NCBI GenBank assembly: GCA_035578175.1
Contig: JAQMRL010000006.1
Span: 57,391,001 to 57,455,000 of the forward strand
Reading direction: 5' to 3'
DNA length: 64,000 bases
DNA from: Catonia carolina
Taxonomy: Eukaryota; Arthropoda; Insecta; Hemiptera; Achilidae
In this document: piece after piece, positions 1 through 11,084 of the stretch
Position numbering within the stretch: position 1 is the stretch's first letter
Layout of the letters: each line of letters begins with the position of its first letter
Made by a program: the position numbers and the translations under genes
The notes under the pieces: generated by a model
What the model saw: the letters and a program-made list of their open reading frames with translations, nothing else
What the model was told of the DNA's origin: nothing
Database searches by the model: none

Positions 1-1
1 T

Positions 2-367
2 ACTTTCCCAGCTCAAACACCGTTGGATAGAGCATGGAATATTCAAGATATCCTTCATAGAAATCCTGTACGTTCAAGTAACATGATGTGTGACATTAGA
101 AGAAAACTAATTAAATCTCATCATGATATGGCGCGCCGATATAATGCTATGCGCCACCCCAATCCGTTTTCGGTGGGAGATAAAGTTTTGCTTAAAACTC
201 ATCCCGTAAGTTCGAAACGGAAAAATATTTGTGCAAAAATGGCATACCGATGGTCTGAACCTTTTTATATCATTGGCTTCTCTACTCCAGTTACAGCCTT
301 ACTTCGTAAGACTATTGGAGGGGAAATAACTAAAGAACACATTTCTAACCTTAAAAAGGTTACATAA
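2..367 (+). CDS. C-terminal end of a Ty3/gypsy-type retrotransposon integrase (partial)
   Basis: The frame is open from the left window edge to a TAA at 365-367 and gives about 121 residues. The N-terminal part is basic and resembles the tail of an integrase core region. It is followed by GDKVLLKTHP and a short beta-rich stretch ending in EHISNLKKVT, which is the layout of the small chromodomain-like or GPY/F-type module that closes many gypsy-family integrases. In the element this module helps the integrase bind DNA and choose target sites. The catalytic core lies outside the window. There is no internal stop, so the copy may be fairly young. A second ORF such as env is not visible downstream. 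The retroelement assignment is firm; the exact clade is not. Confidence 0.75.
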   Translation, partial: TFPAQTPLDRAWNIQDILHRNPVRSSNMMCDIRRKLIKSHHDMARRYNAMRHPNPFSVGDKVLLKTHPVSSKRKNICAKMAYRWSEPFYIIGFSTPVTALLRKTIGGEITKEHISNLKKVT

Positions 368-625
368 TTTACTCAAAGACATAAAATATTTTTTAGGTGA
401 TGTCTGTCGCGATACTCGAGCTTGAGATGATTGTAACAAAACAAATAACAAAAACCAATGCGGTTTGCATGCTGTATGAATGTATTATTGAAAGGGGCCC
501 CGAATGAATGAATTTTACTGTCTCAGGCCGACAACTGCTCCATACTCACCTTCTCTTTTTACATTTAAGCACCCACCCTCTTTTTTTTTTGCTTGTCCAT
601 ACCTTGTGCTTATGCATACTCTCCT

Positions 626-700
626 GGGGGGGGGGGGAAGATTGTAATATGAGACACCTACACAGACACACAACAAACAGTACACACATTAACAACACTC
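626..700 (+). repeat. Candidate polypurine tract and start of a 3' LTR
   Basis: A run of twelve G followed by AAGA (626-641) is followed after one T by TGTAATATGAGAC. A purine-only tract directly before a TG dinucleotide is how the 3' LTR of a gypsy element normally starts, and this lies about 260 bp after the integrase stop codon. The LTR end was not located, because its 5' partner lies outside the window. This is inference from position and layout. Confidence 0.4.
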
Positions 701-3210
701 AAACGTAAACATAAACATAACTTTACAGCATCAACATCAACATACCAGATGACCTCATCTACAGAAGTGACAGATGTGAGAACAAAAAAAAAATAAAAAG
801 AAAATTTTATTAAAATAATAAAATTGGATTGTTGCCTTCATTCCTTTTTAAAACTTTTAAGGAGAAAAGTGGTTTGTACAACTTTTACGATAAAAAACAA
901 TTTTGCGAATTTATTAAGTTTAAAGGATTATATTTAAATTAAAACATTAATTTTAGAAGATTTAGACAAAGGATTCAACTATTTTAAAGAATTTTAAGAA
1001 TTTTAATTGTTTTTAAATATTTAAAAAAAATTTATCAACGATTTTTTTAAATAAAAGAAGTTGAATTTTTGAAGATAAAATCTTTTTGGATTTCTTTTAT
1101 TTATGAACCTGGGACAGTAGTGCCCACCCCCCGCAAAATTATTTTTCAAAATTTTAAAAATTCTACCACACCATTCGCCAATCAATAATTCACGTTATTA
1201 ACATATTTTTGTACTAAGTTTATTACGCTGAATTAAACGATAGTTTTCCCGTGCCGAAACATCGAGCGGTTACCGAGATAGCAAGGGTTAAGAATATTTT
1301 TAATAAATCAAAATTTAAATAACGTACGAATTTCAAATTTCGTACACGCTGTACGAATATAGTTGTCTATGTTAGTTTAAAGTTTCAATTTTTCCGATCA
1401 AATTATTATCGAGTTAATAAACGCATAAATTTGTTACGGTAGCAAAAAAACCGGGTCTTTTTTCTCCAATATCGATATGGCAATTTTTAAACAATATTAA
1501 AAATATAGGATCATTAAGGGTCAATGCAAAATAAAATGAGCTAAAATTTTATGTAAAATATGTTGAAATCCGTCTCATAGTTTTGTAGATGTAGTTTTGG
1601 CTCAAACTCGGGTGTCTATGACTATGAAACCGATAGTAGGTACTAAAAGTGGGATGTTTGTTCCAAATTATTATTATTTTTTACAACTATTTTGCTTCTG
1701 ATAATATTCATACGGAAACTTTACTCGTAAAAACCCATCGTTATAGGACCAAATTGGCAGTACTCGCTAATGATCATGCGACATTAAATAAACTAAAATA
1801 AGGCAATATAACTTTATTAATGTATTTAGCTATATTTTGGTTTCAAAGCATTTTAAATTTTTGTCAAACTTAGTAACAATAAAAATTAGATTCAGTTGAT
1901 GATTTCTGAGAAAGATGAGAAGGTTTGTGTACAACAGTTTTTATGAAACGGCGTACTATTGTATGACTGCAACAGGACTAAAAGGACAAAAAGTTAAAAC
2001 AGACTATGCATGAAAGTATCTACGATTGCTTTCTTGTTCCCTTTTACAACGCAAGCGACCGGACTTATTGGCAATAAACAAAACCAAATCATTCTCCGTA
2101 GGTACACTGCTTTTTTCTTTTGTCTTATTGAAAATTTTATTTTTGGTAATTTGTTCTTTGTAAAGTACGTCACATTTTTATTTCATTTTAAGATGTCTTT
2201 GTTTTGTTGTCTCTCTGTTAAGGCACGTGCGTTATACTTCTCAATAAAGTGGAATTTCTTTCATCAGAATGTAAACAAAATATTTTGTATCGTTTTATCC
2301 GTAAAAAGATTTGAAAATTGCTTTGAAGGTACAAAAAGTACGCAAATACTTGAAGTTATATTGAACAAATATGTACTTTGAAGTTATTAAATTATAAAGT
2401 TCATTATTTTTAAAAAAATTAATAGTTTTCCTTTATAGGCAGATTTATCTATAATATGTTCTTATTACACAGATAATGATCATGAAAAGGTGTCTCCAGT
2501 TAGGTTTACAATACATCCACTATTACTCGGACAGTCCAGGATTTAGGCACGTGTCCGGGATTTTCAGATAAAGGACCCCGGCTGTCTGAAAATTTTGCTC
2601 TGTTTTGATTTTTTTATTTAGCGGTTGATAACATTGTAGTATACAGTGGTGCTAAAGAACTAAAAGTTAATTCAAAGATGTCTTGTTTGAACGTTAACTG
2701 AAAAATTAAAACTGATAAAATTTTCCTTGGAAAAGTACTATCATCTGAAAATTATAACACCCTTCCAACTCCAGGAAAAGAAAAATAACCCGATGGTGCA
2801 AACGTTGTAATCGCAGAACCCACTTCTAAGTAAATGTTTGGATGTATATATATGTGCCTATTTTTAGGAAATATTTTTATTTAAAAAATAATAATTAAGA
2901 AATCATTATTGTAAACCAATGTATTTTTGTGGAAAAAATAATCATTAAATAACCAAAAACTAATTCGAAACTGTTTGTATGTTATTAATTTTTTGTTACT
3001 CTGTTATTAAAAAAAAAAATGACGCCTGGGATTGAAGTCCAGAAGCTTTGGTAAACCTACTCCTAGTGAAGATATATTTTTAAAAAAAGTTACGTTACAG
3101 TCTTAATTAAGGTTACATTTTTTAAGAAAAGTAATGTGTTATTAAGTTAATAGTTTACTGTAATTTTTACTTGTTATAACTGTAATAAATCATGTAAATA
3201 ATTAATTAAC
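701..3210. other. AT-rich DNA without a recognisable gene
   Basis: The first few hundred bases may be LTR if the polypurine tract call is right. A 123-codon open frame at 2010-2381 has AT-driven composition and no domain I recognise. A small GC-rich patch near 2518-2585 contains several short partial palindromes around CACGTGTCC. I see no splice-flanked exon. Confidence 0.6.
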
Positions 3211-3366
3211 GCCTCCGTAGCGTCGTGGTTAGCGCGTTATCAGAGGCCTGGGTTCGATTTCCGGCCAGGATCTGAAAATTTTCACAAGTTCTACAGGTAA
3301 CGTTACATAATCCACCGTAGTCGCTAATAACTAAGCAGTTGATGCGACTTAAATTAACAAAAAATA
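3211..3366 (+). repeat. SINE-A copy 1 (tRNA-derived SINE)
   Basis: The head GCCTCCGTAGCGTCGTGGTT holds a box A-like segment, and GGGTTCGATTTCC is a good box B. The body then runs GATCTGAAAATTTTC. The 3' domain carries GTAGTCGCTAATAACTAAGC and GTTGATGCGACTTAAATTAA, ending in A-rich sequence. The same order of blocks recurs at 12868, 9966, 21292, 24162 and 6625, so this is a dispersed Pol III type SINE rather than a tRNA gene. Confidence 0.8.
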
Positions 3367-4430
3367 ACTAATTTGTATATAAAATATTTTTGTGAATTTA
3401 AGAAGGAGGTTTTGTTGTTTACGATTAAATTCCAAAAAACCCTGGAATACACGTTACACAACTTCTTTAACAGATTTAGTAGTATACAAATTTTTGAGTA
3501 TGAGAAATTATGCATCAGGAAAATCATTTTACGATAACTTCTCATTTACTTTATGGAATCTTTCAAACGATTGTTATTTTTTAATCTCATTTAGTTTAAT
3601 TTGCATTAATTATTAAATCAAGTACTTCAGTTAAACCATATTTTAATTTGAGTTACTTTCCAACATGTTCAGTAAAATATAATATCTGTTATCATTTTAT
3701 AAATTAAATTTTTGCATGAAATGTTCATGTAACCGTTTTGCAATATAGACTAGAATTCATTGAATAATTTTAACATTTTTATAAAAAGAAATAAAATTGA
3801 AAAAATATGTACTCAATTCACTATGATATTAAAAGAATTTTTTCATTAAAATTTTCAAAAAAGAACATCACTTCCAGATTGTTGATTTCGTATAATGAAA
3901 TTAAAATCAATTAAAACTGAAAATGACAAACTGAATTTTATTGGTAGTTGTATTTCTGTGTCTATCAATCCGATTTGTTGTACAATCAATTTTAATAAAT
4001 TGCTCATTGAATTTGTGACAATAATTGACGAATCTTGTTGAGTAAACCAATTAAATTTTCTTTATAAAATATCTTTAACGGAAAAAATAAGAGCTTTTGT
4101 TAATTGACGATTGTATTTTAATAAAATACAACGTTAAAAAATAATTTTTCACCCAACCGGAATCAGAATTATCGTTTAGAAAACAATAAACAACGCCGTT
4201 CCCAAACCAGTCTAGACATACAATTTCCATTTGTGGGTGCATCCAGTTACTTAAGTTTACAAGTAGCTCAAGTATTAAGTGTTTTCAGTAAAAAGTTTTT
4301 CGAGTTTTAAGAGCTACGCTCTGGTATTACAGAAAAATCTATTTTATTAATAGTTACATTTTTTAAATTTTGGTGTGAACCCTAATGAACGTGAAACGGT
4401 TACAACCACGGTAAAATATGAACTATGTTC
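3367..4430. other. AT-rich DNA, nothing recognised
   Basis: Short open frames on both strands (3354-3616) overlap each other and have no domain signature. No repeat family named here was seen in this stretch. Confidence 0.6.
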
Positions 4431-4432
4431 TA

Positions 4433-5268
4433 AGGGCCTCAAAAATAACCGGACTGAGAACGCGCTGCCATTCGTAGACGTAGTAGAGAGTTCTCCCGCT
4501 AGATAGAGCTAGTAGAAACCTTCAACAAACAATTGCCCTGACGGCTTCAGTTTGTAGGTCAACGTTTGATTGTAGTGTTGTGTTTCTCTTACTGTTGTCA
4601 TGTTCCACCTGCGACGTCATTAAATGTCAAGCCAATCTTCCACTAGCTTGATGCTTCCTTGATTTCTGGGTCATACCAGCAACAAAAACTCTCTTAACCT
4701 GTAATGACTTAGAAAAAAATTTGGATCACTTTCAATCTCGTTTTTCAAGTCCTGACTCAAATTCAATCGAATGTTTTGTTGATCATGTTTGAGAAGGCGA
4801 GGAACAAATTTACGAGCAACACGTCTCATTTGCAAATGCTTAGTCAATACCCACTAGCACGAGCTCCAATTCACACCTCTCCTTTAAAATTTTGTTGATC
4901 GTGAACGACGACCCTCGTTGAGTTTTTCAAGTTTTCATAGTTTCCAGATCCTGAAGGGCCAGAACGAATATGACCTCCAAAATTCATCTCCCACGTTCAA
5001 ACCCGCCACTCAAAAAACTTGTGTGTGGGTCGTAGCATTCTACATAAAAGCCTGCTGAAGCATTTAATAAGCTTCTATTGTCGATTTTTCAAGCAGGAAA
5101 CAAAACGTTTTTTGTTCTTTTAAATCAGCTTTAATGAAGTCGCAGACGGAACACGACAACAGTAAGAGAAACACAACACTAATATCAAACGGTAACCTAC
5201 AAACTGACGCCTTCTGGGCAGTTTTTTGTTGAAGGCACTCTCAGTCCGGTTTTTTTGGGTGCCCTTCG
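4433..5268 (-). mobile_element. Decayed mariner-like element with long terminal inverted repeats
   Basis: The segment 4433 to about 4635 is the inverted counterpart of about 5135 to 5268. Shared blocks include AACCGGACTGAGA at the outside, then TTTGTTGAAGG, and further in CAGTAAGAGAAACACAACAC. Both ends adjoin a TA dinucleotide (4431-4432 and 5269-5270), as expected for Tc1/mariner insertion. The 836-bp element contains a broken minus-strand transposase. Inverted repeats of more than 130 bp are much longer than the roughly 30 bp of classical mariners, although long-TIR mariners are known. Confidence 0.7.
4625..5020 (-). pseudogene. Mariner-type transposase remnant (HTH region to first catalytic aspartate region)
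   Basis: Read on the minus strand in several frames, this keeps the order of a mariner transposase. A FEW block comes first, then RSGPSGSGNYEN, which matches the linker between the two helix-turn-helix motifs. The longest clean stretch contains LQMRRVARKFVPRLLKHDQQ. A block matching the ITGDE region, where the first catalytic aspartate would sit, reads as ITG-stop-ES followed by WYDPE. Frameshifts and stops break it repeatedly, and the second and third catalytic aspartates are missing because the inverted repeat follows directly. It is non-functional. Confidence 0.65.
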
Positions 5269-5270
5269 TA

Positions 5271-6060
5271 TATGAAACATACGGAAAAAATATATGAAAC
5301 AATTGATTTGAAATGAACGTTTTTACTGGAATTCCAAATTTAGTAACGAATTTACTTTGAGTGAATACTGCCATTTTAATTTAACGTATATAAGAGGAAA
5401 AATTGAAAATACCAGATTGAATATTTATATTTTTTCTTGTTATTGCGTTTGTCTAAAATACTATGAAACGTAAACTAAGATAAAATTTATTGACAAGCGT
5501 AAAAGAATATTTTCAAACTCACAATACTTTATAACTTTGAATTTTATGTTGTTTATACGAAAGGTACAATAACAGTTGTCGACAACCGTAAAATTTAGGT
5601 TAGAGGTTTCTGTTAGAAGTGTTTGTACTTTATTATTTGTGAATGTCATCGAGGTTATGTTCTGTACTTAAAAGTACTCAATTGAGAATATAGTACTTTT
5701 AATGAATAGTTTTTATGGCTGTTCCATTGACCATTAGAGTTTCTTTATAAAAAAATTCACAAATACCTCTTTCTTATTTATCTGTGTACTTTATATTTTA
5801 TATATTTTTCCTTTTCTTTTCCAGTCGATTTCATTATTTCGTCCCTATTGAGACTGAAATAAAGAAGGAAAGGAAATAGATCGAACAAAACGTGATTTTC
5901 TTAGTCGTTCTTTCAAGTTTACAGTACCGTGTTCTAATATAACTTATATTTAGAATTGATTACCCGGTTTTCTTTATATTAACTGGAATTTATCTATTGT
6001 ATATTTTAATTAATTTTTTTTTCAAATTATTCTTTCAATACATTAAATTTAACATGTAAT
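5271..6060. other. AT-rich DNA, nothing recognised
   Basis: Open frames on the minus strand at 5461-5649 are short, AT-driven and lack domain features. No repeat named here occurs in this stretch. Confidence 0.6.
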
Positions 6061-6063
6061 TAC

Positions 6064-6450
6064 AACGCTCATAACAGACAGGTAGAGTAATAAATTATTT
6101 GCAATCTGTTAATTCAAGGGCAACAAAATATTTCTGTTTCTTATCACATTATCAGCCAATTAAAATAATCTTTACAAATAGGAGAGGTAGATGTGTAAGA
6201 AACACTAATAAGAGTTATCTCCTCTGAAAGTAATGAATTTCATTACACAGCCAGACCCTGTGGTGAATGAAAATAGTGGTATTATTTGCAGGGTGAAAAA
6301 TATATGCTTTTTAGAGAGCATGCTGATAAGCATACTTTTCAACTCAGTAAGGAAGACAATGTAAACCACTTCACTCCTTGTTTTCTTAGTAAAACCTCCA
6401 GATGTTCAAACCAGCTTTTTGGATGATGACATAAACAACAACATGTAATT
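6064..6450 (+). repeat. REP-C copy 1
   Basis: This is an interspersed repeat of about 390 bp found six times in the window. Diagnostic blocks, in order, are CATAACAGACAGGTAGAG, CTTATCACATTATCAGCCAA, AATTTCATTACACAGCCAGA followed by CCCTGTGGTGAATGAA, GCATGCTGATAAGCATAC, TCTTAGTAAAACCTCC and GTTCAAACCAGC, then a hairpin and an AAACAACAACA tail. The short-repeat tail suggests spread by retroposition. The 5' end is not clearly tRNA-like, so I leave the class open. Confidence 0.75.
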
Positions 6451-6624
6451 GCAATTACTTATTTTTTGTGACTAAGTTCTAAATTTTTTGTTTTAGCATA
6501 TTCTGACCTTAGGTTTCCAAATTCCAGCTAGTTTTTGGAAATAAATATTTTTTACTCTAACAAGACATGTGTAATTAAAATTTTTTCTTGGTTTTTGTTT
6601 TACGTCTGACTGTTTTGAAATTTC

Positions 6625-6774
6625 TGTTAATCCAGACGGTGAACTATGATAATATAATGATGAAAAACACTATGAAAATGAGTGATGGAAAATGCCAGAT
6701 CTGACCAGAAATCAAACCCGGGACCCCGGCGTAGAAGCCAGTTGCACTAACTACTACGCCAACGTGGCCAGTTC
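6625..6774 (-). repeat. SINE-A related copy, minus strand
   Basis: Read on the minus strand, the head is TGGCCACGTTGGCGTAGTAG with a box B region GGGTTTGATTTCTGG. The tail is TCAGATCTGGCATTTTCCAT followed by a CATCAT-rich part and TTCACCGTCTG. This tail differs from the SINE-A 3' domain with the GCGAC motif, but it recurs at 63725-63805, so it is a distinct subfamily. Confidence 0.65.
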
Positions 6775-8540
6775 GAATTTTTTCAGGGTATGACCAATAA
6801 GTAATAAAGGCAAATTTAAATTACAACAAGTTATACTTCTTTACTACACCACTAATTAATAATAAAAAAATATGGCATGACAAATACAACTTACACACAA
6901 AAATTATTTTGTCTTATATTATTATTCTTATTATATTATCATTATTTTGTTTCTTTTTACATAACTTATTTACATAAGGTGAAAAGTTAAATGAGGTGTT
7001 GTACATGGTGATCAGAAATATTGATTAATATATATTATGGTGTAAATATTGTATTGTTTTGGGCTTCCGGGAAATAGGTGATACGTACGTAATATATAGT
7101 TATTATTTTTCCAAGGCTATTTGTGAGTTTTTCAGCTAGTATAATTCGTTTTGTCGAGTTACCAGCACTGCGCATGGTAACCTAGTTATGGTGCTGTGAC
7201 CTTAGTAGGGCCTGTAAACCACGAGGTTATACAGCATTTGGAGGCCCCATATCTAGGTTCTTCCGCCCTTCACGCCGCTTGAAACATTTTTTCCTTCGCC
7301 GTGAAGACCGTTGGCCGTTGGCCTCAGATAATCCACGTTACCTATTTGTTTATGTTTTATTCGTACCTGTCCTGCGTATTATCCAGGACATCCCATATTA
7401 GCCATTGGGACGCGCCGTGTCGAGGTTAAGATTTCCTTTCTAAGTATCTCACACAAGATTAAACTTGACTTTACTTAGTTCAGACCTAAAGGTTGCATAA
7501 GTGGACAAAACACAGCATTATATTTTTGTAATAAATTAATAAATAAATATTATTTCCTCTTTAAAGGTGTCTCTAATGGAATATATCGTTTCATTATTAT
7601 TAACTTTTCACCATTCTATTATTGTTATGCTAAGAATAGATAACGATGAATTCAAAAATTGGAAAAAATAACTAAAAATTGGATATATTTTCAAGAAAGT
7701 TTCTAGAGAATTCGTTCAGATTTTTTGCCAATTTATTTGCCTATAAGATAATTTTGGATATACGCCATGATGCCTGATTGTAAATAATTTTTTCTAGTAA
7801 TTTTTCCCTGCTGTATAATTTAATAAAAATAGGCTTTTATAATAAAGTAATATGTGTTCCTATCTGGCAAGATTATTATTGTACATTTGGCAACGTTCAA
7901 GGGAATATTCACGCTTCCGGGAATAATATAAATTACAATTTAACGGTTCAATAAAAATATATAGATTATTTAACAAACTTCATTTTTTTGGTGATTAAAT
8001 ATTAAAGTGTATTATCAAAAAAGGCAGTTCCTTTAAACAGCTAAAATTTTCTAGACTGGCCGGTGATAGAATTTTTAATTCTCTGCTTTGAAATTTAGTA
8101 TTGTACATATATAAGAGAATTTTTAAAATTATTGCTTTACATTGACAGCCTTCGTCAATGTTGCATCCGAAATATCGGTATTTTACACGTCTTAGTACAA
8201 ATATTGTAAAACATTACTGAACATGAAAAATGTTCAGTTAATTTTTAACTTCTGTTTTAATTTACTACATTGATAGAAAGAAAGTAGTATACTGTAATAA
8301 TAAAAAAAATAAAAGCTTGGAAACACGTATTTTGTATCGCAATAATTTAATATTAAAATAATTTAATCTATTGCATCCAAAACTACAATTTTATGCATAT
8401 GAAGAACTAAGTTATACAGGTACATTATAATAATAATTAAAACGAACTAAATAACTTATTAGATGAAATTATTATAAATCAGGGTGTCAGACAACAATGT
8501 ATTATTTGTATGTACCCTACAAGTACAGTATTCAGATGTA
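6775..8540. other. AT-rich DNA with an unexplained GC-rich patch at about 7150-7440
   Basis: Most of this stretch is featureless AT-rich sequence. The patch at 7150-7440 is markedly richer in GC (blocks such as CCGCCCTTCACGCCGC and ACCGTTGGCCGTTGGCC) but has no convincing open frame on either strand. A solo LTR or the untranslated region of an element would fit. Confidence 0.5.
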
Positions 8541-8578
8541 CTAAAGTCCCCTAGCCGTGCGAGTGAGAGAAGCATAAA

Positions 8579-8798
8579 GGCTGATTTATGTTAGGACGTG
8601 GCGTGTTTGACACGGCTGTGTTACGGGGCACGTTGAGGAATCATATCATATGAAATACATTAGGTAGTTTATAGTACAACGGGACGTGGCGACAACGGGG
8701 TAACGAGCCGCCGGTCACCCGGACCCGCCACGTCGGCTACGATTCTTTTTCTGTACCCGCCACGTTGCCGCCCCGCTCCGCTGTAACATAAACTACTC
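8579..8798. mobile_element. PIF/Harbinger-like GC-rich MITE cluster
   Basis: GGCTGATTTATGTTAGGACG at 8579 and GTAGTTTATAGTACAACGGG at about 8664 are related terminal motifs in direct orientation. The right end at 8783-8798 reads GAGTAGTTTATGTTACAGCG on the minus strand. The 8664-8798 pair forms an inverted-repeat unit of about 135 bp nested in a larger one. The TTTATGTTA-type terminus followed by GC-rich subterminal DNA is typical of PIF/Harbinger elements. The family assignment is inference from motif style. Confidence 0.5.
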
Positions 8799-8899
8799 AA
8801 CGGCGACGACACGTGCAGCTAGTAATGTGAGAGGCAGTATTGGTTTAGATTCTGTCAATTGTGCTTCGCTGTTTATTAAACTTTTCAATAAATTGAACA

Positions 8900-9061
8900 A
8901 TGGATGACGAAAAATTGATTGAGTTTGTGAGGAAGTACGCAGCTATTTATAATATGGCTCATCCAAAATACTTGGACAACTACCACAAAGCTTCATTGTG
9001 GAAGAAAATAGCTGAAGAAGTTAATGAGTCAGGTAAAGTACAGTTATTCATTTTTTCCTGA
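8900..9061 (+). CDS. MADF-domain exon (N-terminal half of domain)
   Basis: The ATG at 8900 opens a frame beginning MDDEKLIEFVRKYAAIYNMA, then HPKYLDNYHKASLWKKIAEE, which is the first half of a MADF (Myb/SANT-like) DNA-binding domain. The key aromatic and tryptophan positions (Y17, Y24, W34) are present. The frame reaches a stop at 9059-9061, but a splice donor (CAG|GTAAAG) at 9032/9033 falls just after EEVNESG, where the domain should continue in another exon. I did not find that exon in the next kilobase, which holds a palindromic MITE and a CA/CG repeat. MADF proteins occur as host transcription factors and as the accessory protein of PIF/Harbinger transposons. The GC-rich Harbinger-like termini 100 bp upstream make the second reading attractive. 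Whether it is expressed is unknown. Confidence 0.65.
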   Translation: MDDEKLIEFVRKYAAIYNMAHPKYLDNYHKASLWKKIAEEVNESGKVQLFIFS

Positions 9062-9117
9062 TAGATTGATTGGTATTTTGGGTCTTTTCAGTTATTCCCC
9101 AGCCAGTATAATTTGTC

Positions 9118-9303
9118 ACATTTTATGGATATTTTTTTATGTAAAGGTAAGAGTATTTTTAACAATAAAACCGGGAAAAATATTGTAAAGCAAAATAGGC
9201 CTATACGTTAACTTGAACAATATTTACAAAGGATGTTTTAATATTTTCCCCGTTTTTATCGTATGAGTACTATAAGATTACATACCAAATATACATAAAA
9301 TGT
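9118..9303. mobile_element. Palindromic MITE of about 190 bp
   Basis: The left half starts ACATTTTATGGATATTT and contains ATAAAACCGGGAAAAATATT. The right half, read on the minus strand, starts ACATTTTATGTATATTT and contains ATAAAAACGGGGAAAATATT. The arms of about 75 bp almost meet, giving a fold-back element. A single arm of the same family lies at 45288-45375, directly after the Merlin-like remnant. Confidence 0.65.
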
Positions 9304-9510
9304 AATATTAAATTAACCACTTTATTTTAAAGTGGTTAAGTTTACGCTCTCGCTCGCACAAGCCATACGCGCCATTTCAATAATATTGTTTAATTTTACT
9401 CATTGTTGTGAGCAAGCGTTTATGCATGCAGTAAACTAACAAGTAGTCTTATTCTTTTATTTCCTTACCTTCCCTTATTCAGCTATCGTAATGTGCTTGT
9501 TATTCATATA

Positions 9511-9549
9511 ACACACACACGCGCGCGCGCGCACACACACACACACACA
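9511..9549. repeat. Compound CA/CG microsatellite
   Basis: A run of AC dinucleotides changes to (GC)6 and returns to AC. Alternating purine-pyrimidine tracts of this kind can adopt Z-DNA. A second compound tract of the same design lies at 47832-47877. Confidence 0.9.
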
Positions 9550-9965
9550 GACGCGCACGTAAGATAACGACTTTAGTATGTTTTCAGACTGGATTATAAC
9601 AGTAAAGACCTTTGGGCGCATGCGTAGTTATGCCACTTATCTCCCTCTCACTCGCTCGGCTGTGGGACATCAATTCGTGTGATATCTGTATACTAACATA
9701 TTATATAAATTGTGACTTTAGAATAAACTTAGTCAAGGTGAGGTAGTGTTAGTGTATGAAAAACGTGTCAGTTATGTGACTAGCATTGCAGAATGAAAAG
9801 GCTGGAGTGGTGGTGTCGGCTGTTATTGTTATGTCTTATTATCCTTCGTTATTCAGTTTTATGAAATTTATAGTGTTTTCCAAAATTTCAAAAAAAATTT
9901 TATGTCATCTATTACGGTTTATTCCTCCTGTTTGTCATTGCTTCCAAAGTTCGGAAGGAAGCCGT
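9550..9965. other. No recognised gene; weak outer inverted repeat end near 9634-9668
   Basis: An open frame from 9786 (MQNEKAGVVVSAVIVMSYYP) runs into the SINE copy downstream and has no domain I recognise. Near 9634-9668 the minus strand reads GTCCCACAGCCGAGCGAGTG, which mirrors GTCCCCTAGCCGTGCGAGTG at 8546. Confidence 0.5.
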
Positions 9966-10152
9966 TCTTTTTTTTATTTAACGTCATATCAACTGCAAGG
10001 TCATTAGCGACTACGTTGGGGTATAACTGTGCGTAATGAGGATGAAATTATTTTTTGTAACGTAAGAAAATATGCCGTGCCTAAGTGGCATTCAAACCCA
10101 GGACCTCATGAGGAGAGGCGAGTACGTTTCCAACTACGCCAATGCGGCCAAC
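9966..10152 (-). repeat. SINE-A copy, minus strand
   Basis: The minus strand gives the head GGCCGCATTGGCGTAGTTGG, a degenerate box B in CCTGGGTTTGAATGCC, and the 3' domain CGTAGTCGCTAATGACC then GTTGATATGACGTTAAATAA with an A-rich end. Confidence 0.8.
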
Positions 10153-11084
10153 CCGTTCTATTTTTATTATGTGTTTACTACCTCGTCTTTCTATTGCTTT
10201 CTAGAAGGCTAAAAGTGTTTCACGTACTCTCTTTATAACTTATTCAATAAGATTTAAATCGTTTTGACGGAGAGTTTAGTTAAGTTCCCACACGATGGTC
10301 ATAAACGAGTATTATTAGAAAATCTTAAATCAGTATGAATAATTATAGTCTACGTTCAGGGAAAGGTCTGCGTGCGGTACGAATCGTATTCGGTTGCAGG
10401 TAAATGGTAACTGTTATATGTAAAAATGTGTTATTGTTAGATAAGTTAGTAATCTTTAAGTTTTGTGATTAATTAACTTGAAGTAACTTAATTGTAATGT
10501 GTTGTAGTCTAAACTTAATATATAATTATAATTTATATTTTTGTGAATAAACATTGTTATAATTTTAAAGGAAATTTGTCTATTATTAATTATACCTAAA
10601 ACCCGAAAGGACCTTATCGTATGAGTTACAATAAATTGGCACACCTGAGAGAAAGTAAATTAGTTTATTAGTCTCATATTGCTATAAGTTATGCTATCCC
10701 TGAATACTATTTTGTTTTCTGAAAATCAAAACATAACTTTGTTGCATATCTCGCAAGAGAAATACAGTGATATATTTTGAAGCAAAATAACTTGTTATAT
10801 CAAATATTGTCATTTACAGCCCTAATAGTAAAAAAATAAGAGTACTTTTAATTATTTTAGCAACCACGTAGGTTTCGAATGAAAGCTTGATGTTGGAAGA
10901 AATAATATATCTCTATCAAGAAACTATTCAGAACGATTGCAATTTCACTGAGGAAGAAGGCTCACAAATATATAGCCTACTATTGATGTAAATTTGTTAC
11001 GTAATAGCAGTTACAACTCTTTGGTATGTTACTGATACGTTTCCTCCTACAAATAGAAGGAAACAGTATCAGAAGCTATGGAGA
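10153..11084. other. AT-rich DNA, nothing recognised
   Basis: A minus-strand frame at 10456-10644 is AT-driven and lacks features. No repeat family was recognised. Confidence 0.6.

Noticed and set aside
2010..2381. 123-codon plus-strand frame
   Set aside because: AT-driven composition, no domain or splice support, and no neighbouring coding signal.
3211..3290. Possible tRNA gene
   Set aside because: Box A and box B are present but the cloverleaf stems are poor and the segment continues into a shared SINE body and 3' domain.
9511..9549. CRISPR-like or regulatory repeat
   Set aside because: It is a simple compound CA/CG microsatellite; no spacer structure exists anywhere in the window.
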